Below are positions 14,940-21,312 of a stretch of DNA of 21,312 nt, piece after piece. The notes below the pieces were generated by a model, which made no database searches, had not been told where the DNA came from, and was given only the letters and a program-made list of their open reading frames with translations. Each line of letters starts with the position of its first letter. Position 1 is the first letter of the stretch. Source of the stretch: an uncultured Methylococcaceae bacterium (GTDB taxonomy: Bacteria > Pseudomonadota > Gammaproteobacteria > Methylococcales > Methylococcaceae); contig CAIVXW010000249.1 in the NCBI GenBank assembly GCA_903910005.1, positions 1 through 21,312 on the forward strand. The letters are read 5' to 3'. The translations under genes were made by a program, and so were the position numbers.

Positions 14940-15010
14940 TCGTTCATCCGCCTGTATTGCCGTTCCGGTTGAATGTCCGGCTTTTCAACCCTGACCGAGA
15001 ACTACAGCAG

Positions 15011-16561
15011 ATGAATCATCGTTCTTTTCGCTTGCGTCAACTGACCCACATCCTGGCTTCGCTGGGCTTGCTGGCCACTTCAACCGCATTCGCCGATGCC
15101 CCCCTGATGCAGCAAGGCATCCAGTTGGGTGACCTGGGCAATGGCAGCGTCGTTGTCTGGAGCCGCTCTGATCGTGAATCCCGCATGATGGTCGAATACG
15201 CCACCAACAAGGACTTTACTGATTCCAAAATCATTCGTGGCCCTTATGCCATGGCTGGCACTGATTTTACCAGCCGTCAGGAACTGACCAACCTGCCCAA
15301 GGGCCAGGATATTTATGTCAAGGTCTGGTACGAAGACCTGAGCAATGCCCGTACTGCCAGCGAACCGGTAATGGGCAGCTTCCACACGCCCGGCACCGAC
15401 CAGAATATCCGTTTTGTCTGGGGTGGCGATACCGCCGGACAAGGCTGGGGCATCAACAAGGCCTTCGGCGGCATGAAAATCTATGAATCCATGCGCCAGA
15501 CCAACCCCGACTTTTTCATTCACAACGGCGACAGCATTTACGCTGACGGCATCATTCCTGAGTCAGTAACCGCTGAAAACGGACAGACCTGGGTCAACGT
15601 GGTAACCCCTGAAGTCGCCAAGGTTGCCGAAACCCTGGAAGAGTTCCGTGGCCGTTACAAGTACAACCTGCTGGACGACAATGTTCGCGCATTCAACGCC
15701 GAAGTACCGCAGATCTGGCAGTGGGATGACCATGAAGTCGTCAACAACTGGTCTGACAGCAAGGATCTGAGCGCGGATACCCGTTATGTGGAAAAGAACG
15801 TTCCCACCCTGATTGCCCGGGCCGCCACGGCCTTCCGTGAATACGCACCGATGCGTCCGTACAGCAGCCGCGAATCCGAGCGCGTTTACCGCAAAATTTC
15901 CTACGGCCCGCTGCTGGATGTTTTCGTTATCGACATGCGTAGCTACCGCGGTCCCAACACCACCAATCTGCAAACCGGGCAAAGTGCGGAAACCCGTTTT
16001 CTTGGCAAGGAACAGATGGAATGGCTGCAAACCCAGCTCAAATCCTCCAAAGCCACCTGGAAAGTCATTGCGGCTGACATGCCGATTGGCCTGAATGTGG
16101 GCGATGGCAAGGATGCAGCCGGTAATGCCCGCTGGGAAGCCATTGCCAATGGTAACGACGGCCCTGCTGCCGGTCGCGAACTGGAAATGGCCAGCCTGCT
16201 GAAAAACATCAAGAAGGCGAAGGTCAGGAACATTGTCTGGCTGACCGCTGACGTGCATTACACGGCGGCCCACTACTACGATCCCGCCAAGGCCAGCAGC
16301 AAAAACTTCTCGCCCTTCTGGGAGTTCGTGGCAGGCCCCCTGAACGCCGGTTCCTTCGGACCCAACACCACCGATGCCACGTTTGGCCCGCAGGTGGTAT
16401 TTTCCAAGGCTCCGCCCGCAGGTCAGGTTAACCTCTCTCCCTATGCCGGGTTGCAGTTCTTTGGTGAAGTCAATATCGACAAGGACACCCGTGCCCTCAC
16501 CGTTGACCTGAAAGACATCACCGGTACCTCAGTGTACAACAACGTGCTGAACGCGGAATAA
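15011..16561 (+). CDS. phoD: Exported PhoD-family alkaline phosphatase
   Basis: A 516-residue calcium/iron-type phosphomonoesterase or phosphodiesterase of the PhoD family, acting outside the cytoplasmic membrane. The ATG at 15011 gives an N-terminus MNHRSFRLRQLTH, a hydrophobic core ILASLGLLATS and an AFA-D cleavage site after residue 28; an earlier ATG at 14957 would bury this signal. Metal motifs: Asp140 in VWGGDTAG, Asp174 in IHNGDSIYAD, DDHE at 239-242 in IWQWDDHEVVNNWSD, and the late ADVHYTAAHY. FVIDMRSYRGPN and FWEFVAGPLNAGSFGP are also typical. No twin arginine is present, unlike the Tat-exported B. subtilis PhoD. I found no PHO box in the 71-base divergent region. A strong terminator follows. 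Confidence 0.93.
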   Translation: MNHRSFRLRQLTHILASLGLLATSTAFADAPLMQQGIQLGDLGNGSVVVWSRSDRESRMMVEYATNKDFTDSKIIRGPYAMAGTDFTSRQELTNLPKGQDIYVKVWYEDLSNARTASEPVMGSFHTPGTDQNIRFVWGGDTAGQGWGINKAFGGMKIYESMRQTNPDFFIHNGDSIYADGIIPESVTAENGQTWVNVVTPEVAKVAETLEEFRGRYKYNLLDDNVRAFNAEVPQIWQWDDHEVVNNWSDSKDLSADTRYVEKNVPTLIARAATAFREYAPMRPYSSRESERVYRKISYGPLLDVFVIDMRSYRGPNTTNLQTGQSAETRFLGKEQMEWLQTQLKSSKATWKVIAADMPIGLNVGDGKDAAGNARWEAIANGNDGPAAGRELEMASLLKNIKKAKVRNIVWLTADVHYTAAHYYDPAKASSKNFSPFWEFVAGPLNAGSFGPNTTDATFGPQVVFSKAPPAGQVNLSPYAGLQFFGEVNIDKDTRALTVDLKDITGTSVYNNVLNAE

Positions 16562-16577
16562 GCGGCCATTAGCCCGG

Positions 16578-16607
16578 GGGGCGGTTCTCGAACCGCCCCT
16601 TTTTTTT
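16578..16607 (+). terminator. Intrinsic terminator of phoD
   Basis: GGGGCGGTT (16578-16586), loop CTCG, AACCGCCCC (16591-16599), followed at once by eight T. Begins 17 bases after the phoD stop codon. Confidence 0.95.
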
Positions 16608-16623
16608 GCCGGGAGCCTAAAGC

Positions 16624-16655
16624 AAAAAAGGCCTCACGATTGCACGTGAAGCCTT
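16624..16655 (-). terminator. Intrinsic terminator of the tRNA operon
   Basis: On the minus strand AAGGCTTCACG pairs with CGTGAGGCCTT (11 pairs, one G-U) around a six-base loop, followed by T tract (16629-16624). It lies nine bases after tRNA-Lys and also faces the phoD terminator, so the two convergent units are separated by two back-to-back terminators. Confidence 0.9.
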
Positions 16656-16663
16656 GTCTTGAC

Positions 16664-16739
16664 TGGTGGGCCGTGTAGGGATCGAACCTACGACAAATGG
16701 ATTAAGAGTCCACTGCTCTACCGGCTGAGCTAACGGCCC
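16664..16739 (-). tRNA. tRNA-Lys (anticodon CTT)
   Basis: Complete 76-base cloverleaf on the reverse strand with GGGCCGT/ACGGCCC acceptor, GTTCGATC T loop and encoded CCA. Anticodon loop CTCTTAA gives CTT, reading AAG. Last gene of the operon. Confidence 0.96.
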
Positions 16740-16767
16740 TGAAATGGTTTGAACTGATGCAGCGAGG

Positions 16768-16844
16768 TGGGGTGACCGATGGGGCTCGAACCCACGACAA
16801 CCGGAATCACAATCCGGGGCTCTACCAACTGAGCTACGGCCACC
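16768..16844 (-). tRNA. tRNA-His (anticodon GTG)
   Basis: A 77-base cloverleaf including the extra 5' G (G-1, 16844) opposite C73, the identity element of tRNA-His. Anticodon loop ATTGTGA gives GTG. Acceptor GTGGCCG pairs with CGGTCAC with one G-U; CCA is encoded. Confidence 0.96.
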
Positions 16845-16863
16845 ATTGTGCCCTGCGACCTAA

Positions 16864-16940
16864 TGGCGCGCTTGGCAGGACTCGAACCTGCGACCCTCGG
16901 CTTAGAAGGCCGATGCTCTATCCGGCTGAGCTACAAGCGC
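16864..16940 (-). tRNA. tRNA-Arg (anticodon TCT)
   Basis: A 77-base cloverleaf on the reverse strand, acceptor GCGCTTG/CAAGCGC, T loop TTCGAGT, CCA encoded. Anticodon loop CTTCTAA gives TCT, reading AGA. Confidence 0.96.
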
Positions 16941-16941
16941 A

Positions 16942-17018
16942 TGGTCGAGGTAGAGGGATTCGAACCCCCGACATTCTGCTCCCAAAGCAGACGCGCTACC
17001 AGACTGCGCTATACCTCG
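16942..17018 (-). tRNA. tRNA-Pro (anticodon TGG)
   Basis: A 77-base cloverleaf on the reverse strand, acceptor CGAGGTA/TACCTCG, T loop TTCGAAT, CCA encoded. Anticodon loop TTTGGGA gives TGG, reading CCA. First gene of the four-tRNA operon. Confidence 0.96.
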
Positions 17019-17053
17019 GAGTTCCTCTGCACATCAGCAAATGAAGAGCGTGG

Positions 17054-17082
17054 AGTTTAGTCAGTTTGAGGTTTTGAGTCAA
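17054..17082 (-). promoter_or_regulatory. sigma70 promoter of the tRNA operon
   Basis: Minus strand: -35 TTGACT (17082-17077), 17-base spacer, -10 TAAACT (17059-17054). The start would be near 17047, about 28 bases before tRNA-Pro, a normal stable-RNA leader. Confidence 0.75.
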
Positions 17083-17806
17083 GCACAAGTGCCGTCGTCC
17101 CCGCCCTTACGGGGGTTGATCCCGGTCAGTCGCAGACGGCATCAGTCGTTCCACTTTACCCGACAACCTGTTTGACGCCCGCTACGCACTTGCCGGAAGC
17201 CCATCAATCCAGGGGGCGGCTCTGGCTCCCCCTGTCGGCGTCCCTGCAGGGATATCATCCGGTGGGCGGTCATGATGGCCCAACCGCCTGGCAAACCCCT
17301 ACTTGCCATTGGCCGACCGATGGATGAGCCGGGCACTTCAGCGTATCTTGCCGGTCGCAGTCGATTGAATTCCCGCTTACTTCCAATGCCGGAAATTCTG
17401 AGCGCAGAGATCAGGATGTACCCTGTTTTTCAAGGTGAATTTTGATACAAATCTTACATTCTCTTACAAAGCCACAAAATCGCATCATTCTGATGTAGAC
17501 TCTCTCCCCACACTGTACTTGGCAAGCTCGTAAGGATAGCTGGATGGAACTACCCTCTGCTTTTTCGCAAGGCAGTCGGTTCGGTACAGACGCATCGCTG
17601 GGTATACTCTACAGATATTACCTTCCCTCCGGCTCTTGAGGCAGGAGAATGGCATCCCGAAACCCGCTCCTGCCGACAAGGCTGCCGCTCGTTCCGGGGG
17701 GTTGTATAACGGGCAACTTCGTCACGGCGACGAGCAAACGATACACTGCCGGGAAAATAGGCTTGAAGCATTACATTCATCATTACCAACCAACCATCGT
17801 GAGACT
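17083..17806. other. Long non-coding region before the flavoprotein pair
   Basis: No supported gene in this stretch. Between 17200 and 17320 several perfect or near-perfect inverted repeats follow each other: CAGGGGG/CCCCCTG (17210-17234), TCCCTGCAGGGA (17241-17252), GGCGGT/ACCGCC (about 17265-17288) and a CCATTGG/CCGATGG stem shortly after. From 17440 on it is AT-rich with the TTACA direct repeat. The frame of the flavoprotein gene stays open to 17636, but the extra N-terminal 57 residues look non-coding and are absent from the paralogue, so I place them here as leader. Confidence 0.6.
17453..17501 (+). promoter_or_regulatory. OmpR/RstA-like direct repeat and candidate promoter
   Basis: TACATTCTCTTACA (17455-17468) has two TTACA units ten bases apart and matches the published RstA box TACATNTNGTTACA at ten of twelve fixed positions. 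A TAGACT at 17496-17501 is a possible -10, which puts the repeat at roughly -45, a normal activator position. The resulting leader to the ATG at 17807 would be about 300 bases. The regulator and use are inference. Confidence 0.4.
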
Positions 17807-19585
17807 ATGAACTACCACGAATACATCATCCTTGGTGCTGGCCCGGCCGGCGTACAAATGGGCTATTTCATGGAGAAGGCAGGAAGGGATTACCTCATAC
17901 TGGAACGTAACGCGGTTGCCGGATCTTTTTTTGAACAATATCCACGACATGGCACCCTGATTTCACTCAACAAGGTGTACAACTTTTTCCCTGAACAGGA
18001 ATTTAATCTGAGGCATGACTGGAACTCCCTGCTGACGGATGATTTCTCGCATCAGTTTACTGATTATACCCAGGATTTGTACCCAAGCAATACAATACTG
18101 GTACAGTATCTCAATGACTACGTGAAAAAGTTTGGAATCAAGATTCAGTACAATACCCCTGTTACAATGATATCGCGTCAGGCAGAGGGTGACAAACTGT
18201 TCCGGTTGGCAGACGACTCCGGCAACGAGTATTACTGCAAGCGGTTGCTGCTGGCAACCGGGCCACTGAAGCCCAATATTCCTGACGTCGAAGGCATTGA
18301 ACTGGCGGAAGGATTTGAGGATTACCAGCCCAATACGGACCGTTACACCAACAAGCGCGTTGTAATACTGGGCCGAGGCAATTCAGCCTTTGAAGTGGCC
18401 ACCGAACTGCAGGGCAAGGCTGCCGTGGTTTTCATGATGATTGGCAATCGATTCATTCGGCATGCCTGGAACAGCCATTTTGTCGGTGACCTGAGGTCAT
18501 TCAACAACACGATACTGGACATGTTCCAGTTAAAAGCCATGCATACGGTTACCGGAACCACCTTGACAAAACTGGTCAGGCAGGAAGACGGAAGCCTTCA
18601 GGTTCACTATACCGAAGAATTGCCCCACTGGAAAACGCCGGGCACCAGTTATGGCTGGTTTGAAGTGGATCACGTAATTCGGGCTACCGGTTTCAAATAC
18701 GCGGATCCGGGAATGTTTGCGGAGGACATCGCGCCCCGGATGGATGCAGCCATGAAATATCCGGTACTCGACTCAAGCTGGGAAACCACTACGCCAGACA
18801 TGTACTGCATCGGTACCAATATGGCAGCCCGTGACAAAAAGTCGGCTTCAGGGTTTATCCATGGTTTCCGCTACAATACCAGAACCCTGTTCAGAATACT
18901 GGATCAAAAATATCACCAGGTTCCGCTTCCCGCTGACAGGTTTGAACTTAAAACCGAAGATGACCTGCAGAAACTGGGTGATCACCTGATTACCAGAATC
19001 AGCAATACGTCTGCCCTGTATCAGCTCTACGGTACACTGTGTGACGTTCTGGTTCTGAATGATGACGGTACCGCAGAACTGGTCTACGAACTTCCGGTCA
19101 CCTACACCATCAGGGATTCGGAATTCGCCCGCAAGAAAATCATCGTATTTACGCTGGAACTGGGCTTTGACACCTTTGAAAACGGCTTTGAGGACTCCCT
19201 CAATTTCGTGCGCCGCAACGACCCCCAAACGCCCGCCAACGTCGCGTTCGTGCATCCGGCCTTCCGGCTGTATGATCAGGGAGAGTATATTCGTGGCAGC
19301 AATACCCGCAGCTCGGTTGTTACCCGCTTCGACAAGGCCTCCGAAGTAATTGACGGTGATCTGTCAAACATCAAGCCACGCAATACCCTGTTGAATTTCC
19401 TCAACAGCATAGTCAAGGTGACCGATACCGTGTATCCGCTGGATCATTTCACAACGGACGAATCCCGTGGCGGCTTCCGCCCCTGGGCCGCAGATGATCC
19501 CCGGATCAAGAATCACAATCTGCAAAGACCCCGACTCAAGGCGGATGGTTCTGCCATTGAACTGGGCCCCCTGGACTGCAAATAA
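17807..19585 (+). CDS. FOXRED2-like FAD-dependent oxidoreductase, copy 1
   Basis: A 592-residue two-dinucleotide-domain flavoprotein. FAD-binding GAGPAG is at 10-15, ATG motif LLLATGP around 150, the NAD(P)-type second Rossmann motif GRGNSAFE at 189-196, and the second ATG motif IRATGF at 291-296. YPRH (45-48), EFNLRHDWNSLL (65-76) and SGFIHGFRYNTR (348-359) strongly recall the eukaryotic ER flavoprotein FOXRED2/ERFAD, from memory of that sequence. Unlike ERFAD there is no signal peptide, so it should be cytoplasmic. The part after residue 380 is not a domain I recognise. Start at 17807 is set by alignment with copy 2, which begins at the same residue; the ribosome-binding site is weak. Reaction and substrate are unknown; a pyridine-nucleotide-dependent oxidoreductase or monooxygenase is the safe description. 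Confidence 0.88.
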   Translation: MNYHEYIILGAGPAGVQMGYFMEKAGRDYLILERNAVAGSFFEQYPRHGTLISLNKVYNFFPEQEFNLRHDWNSLLTDDFSHQFTDYTQDLYPSNTILVQYLNDYVKKFGIKIQYNTPVTMISRQAEGDKLFRLADDSGNEYYCKRLLLATGPLKPNIPDVEGIELAEGFEDYQPNTDRYTNKRVVILGRGNSAFEVATELQGKAAVVFMMIGNRFIRHAWNSHFVGDLRSFNNTILDMFQLKAMHTVTGTTLTKLVRQEDGSLQVHYTEELPHWKTPGTSYGWFEVDHVIRATGFKYADPGMFAEDIAPRMDAAMKYPVLDSSWETTTPDMYCIGTNMAARDKKSASGFIHGFRYNTRTLFRILDQKYHQVPLPADRFELKTEDDLQKLGDHLITRISNTSALYQLYGTLCDVLVLNDDGTAELVYELPVTYTIRDSEFARKKIIVFTLELGFDTFENGFEDSLNFVRRNDPQTPANVAFVHPAFRLYDQGEYIRGSNTRSSVVTRFDKASEVIDGDLSNIKPRNTLLNFLNSIVKVTDTVYPLDHFTTDESRGGFRPWAADDPRIKNHNLQRPRLKADGSAIELGPLDCK

Positions 19586-19618
19586 CTGATTTTTTGAAAC
19601 TGTCAATCGTATACGCAC

Positions 19619-21312
19619 ATGATTTATCACGAATACCTCATCATCGGTGCAGGCCCGGGTGGCCTGCAAATGGGTTACTTCATGGAACAGGCTGGACATG
19701 ATTACCTGATTCTGGAGAAAACGGATGGCGTTGCCTCGTTTTATAAACAGTATCCCCGTCATGATACCCTGCTTTCCCTCAACAAAAACCACAACCTCTA
19801 CCCTGAGCCGGAATATAATCTGCGTCACGACTGGAATTCCCTGCTTACGTACGATTATTCGCATCGCTTTGGCGAGTACAGCAACGAACTGTATCCGGAC
19901 CGGCGAGACCTGGTTCGATACCTGGAGGATTTTGCCCGAAAATTCGAGTTGAAAATCCGGTACAACACCAGCGTCGCAAGAATCATTCGTGAAACCGGTG
20001 GCGACCGGAATTTCATCCTGACTACTGCCGATGGCACTGAATACCAGTGCCGCCGCCTGATCATGGCTACCGGTGCAGTCAAACCGGTTATACCCGATAT
20101 CGAAGGGATTGAACTGGCTGAAAACTACGCGGATTATGACACCAATCCTGAACGCTTCAAAAACAGGCGGGTCGTCATTCTGGGCTGTGGCAACTCAGCC
20201 TTTGAGGCTGCCAACGATATTGCCGGACATGCGGCCATCGTATTCATCATGATTGGCAATAATCTGGTACATCACGCCTGGAACAGCCACTTCAGTGGCG
20301 ATTTGCGTGCCTACAATAACACCATACTGGATATGGTGCAGTTGAAGGCGTTGCACACCGTTACCGGTAGTACCATGACCAAACTGGTGAAACAGGATGA
20401 CGGTAGCTATCAGGTTCATTTCGAGGAAGAATTACCGCACTGGAAAACGCCTGGCACGGCATTTGGCTGGTTTGAGGTTGATCATGTCATCTATGCTACC
20501 GGGTTCCGCTACGCTGATCCCATGCTGTTTGCCGATGATATTGCTCCACGCATGTGTGCCAAGAGCAAATATCCTGAACTGAATTCATCCTGGGAAAGTT
20601 CGCCCGACCTGTTTTACATCGGTGCCCCCATGGCCGCCCGGGACAAGAAAACCACGTCAGGTCTCATCCATGGTTTCCGTTACTGCGTGCGTTCAGCCTT
20701 TAACATCATCCAGAACCGTTATCACGGAGTTCGCTTCCCCAGCGAACGCTTTGCACTGACTAACGAGGACGATCTACAGTCACTGGGCACCCATCTGATT
20801 AACCGGTTCAGCACTACCTCTGCGATGTACCAGTTGTTCGGACTGATGTCAGATGTGCTGGTGCTTGAAGACGGAATGGCTGAGTTATTTTATGAGCTTC
20901 CGGTTGAGTATGTCCTCAAGGATTCTGAGTTTGCCAACAGGAAAATTATCGTGTTGACCCTGGAACTCGGTTTTGAAAAGTTTGAAAACGGTTTCAAGGA
21001 TACGCTCAACTTCATACGCCTGAATGACTCCCAGGAACGCACCGGCTGTGTATCCTATCTGCACCCGGTATTCCGTTTATATGAAAATGGCCAGTTTATC
21101 CGGGGAAGTAATACTCGCAGCAGTACGGTTGTCCGGTTTGATCCGGCCTGCGATCTGATCGACGGGGATCTTGCCAACATCAAACCACGCAACATGCTGC
21201 TGAATTTCCTCAACAGTGTTGTGCAAGTCTCTGATACCCACTTCCCTGAAGATCATTTCTGTGTCGATCCGGAACGCCATGGATTCATCCTTTGGGAAAA
21301 GGACGATCCGCG
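19619..21312 (+). CDS. FOXRED2-like FAD-dependent oxidoreductase, copy 2 (cut by window end)
   Basis: Starts 33 bases after copy 1 and stays open for 564 codons to the window end; about 28 residues are likely missing. It aligns without gaps to copy 1 for at least the first 300 residues, with 75 of the first 120 identical by my count. FAD motif GAGPGG (10-15), ATG motif LIMATG, GCGNSAFE (189-196), IYATGF (291-296), YNLRHDWNSLL and SGLIHGFRYCVR are present. A notable change is Cys190 where copy 1 (and, from memory, FOXRED2) has Arg in the second glycine motif, which may alter NADP versus NAD binding. No ribosome-binding site is obvious, so translation may depend on copy 1. Same-strand tandem duplication with clear divergence suggests two different or heteromeric functions. 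Confidence 0.87.
   Translation, partial: MIYHEYLIIGAGPGGLQMGYFMEQAGHDYLILEKTDGVASFYKQYPRHDTLLSLNKNHNLYPEPEYNLRHDWNSLLTYDYSHRFGEYSNELYPDRRDLVRYLEDFARKFELKIRYNTSVARIIRETGGDRNFILTTADGTEYQCRRLIMATGAVKPVIPDIEGIELAENYADYDTNPERFKNRRVVILGCGNSAFEAANDIAGHAAIVFIMIGNNLVHHAWNSHFSGDLRAYNNTILDMVQLKALHTVTGSTMTKLVKQDDGSYQVHFEEELPHWKTPGTAFGWFEVDHVIYATGFRYADPMLFADDIAPRMCAKSKYPELNSSWESSPDLFYIGAPMAARDKKTTSGLIHGFRYCVRSAFNIIQNRYHGVRFPSERFALTNEDDLQSLGTHLINRFSTTSAMYQLFGLMSDVLVLEDGMAELFYELPVEYVLKDSEFANRKIIVLTLELGFEKFENGFKDTLNFIRLNDSQERTGCVSYLHPVFRLYENGQFIRGSNTRSSTVVRFDPACDLIDGDLANIKPRNMLLNFLNSVVQVSDTHFPEDHFCVDPERHGFILWEKDDP

Noticed and set aside
14957..15010. Earlier ATG start of phoD
   Set aside because: It would add 18 residues before a normal signal peptide, and the following ATG gives a standard signal.
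14940..15010. PHO box in the phosphatase divergent region
   Set aside because: I looked for paired CTGTCAT-like units at 11-base spacing and found none.
17142..17336. Small 64-residue minus-strand protein
   Set aside because: No motif, no ribosome-binding site seen, and its sequence is explained by the inverted repeats in the region.
17636..17806. N-terminal 57-residue extension of flavoprotein copy 1
   Set aside because: The frame is open but the encoded residues show no conserved motif, copy 2 starts exactly at the MxYHEY position, and the FAD motif normally stands within the first 20 residues.

Overview
The window looks like a chromosomal segment from a gammaproteobacterium. The strongest pointer is the minus-strand block tRNA-Leu, tig, clpP, clpX, lon, hupB, an order typical of Gammaproteobacteria, here followed by tRNA-Val. 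Genus cannot be read from the sequence; base composition is moderate to GC-rich. All family calls are by recognition of motifs, without database searches.

Layout. (1) 1-6830: the conserved protein-folding and proteolysis block on the minus strand: trigger factor, ClpP, ClpX, Lon and the HU beta DNA-binding protein, framed by tRNA-Leu(TAG) and tRNA-Val(TAC). hupB has its own good sigma70 promoter. (2) 6834-9248, plus strand: a class II aldolase-family protein, an ammonium channel (Amt) preceded by a well-placed sigma54-type promoter, and a small DCC-type thiol oxidoreductase close behind amt. (3) 9611-13738, plus strand: 6-phosphogluconate dehydrogenase, then an ABC-2 type exporter (ATPase and permease). 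Both intergenic gaps around the ATPase gene are filled with heptanucleotide tandem repeats and copies of a short palindromic repeat; two of the heptamer arrays make textbook G-quadruplex motifs, on opposite strands. (4) 13743-16561: a divergent pair of phosphate-ester hydrolases, an alkaline-phosphatase-superfamily phosphodiesterase without a visible signal peptide (minus) and an exported PhoD-type phosphatase (plus), the latter closed by a strong intrinsic terminator. (5) 16628-17082: a minus-strand tRNA operon Pro(TGG)-Arg(TCT)-His(GTG)-Lys(CTT) with a recognisable promoter and terminator. (6) 17807-21312, plus strand: two adjacent, gaplessly alignable paralogous flavoproteins that strongly resemble eukaryotic FOXRED2/ERFAD; the second runs off the window end. 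A roughly 790-base non-coding stretch with an OmpR/RstA-like TTACA direct repeat precedes them.

The proteostasis block, 6PGDH, Amt and tRNAs are ordinary housekeeping. The parts that merit attention are the tandem FOXRED2-like flavoproteins and the heptamer/palindrome repeats around the ABC ATPase gene. I saw no CRISPR array, phage genes or intact insertion sequence.
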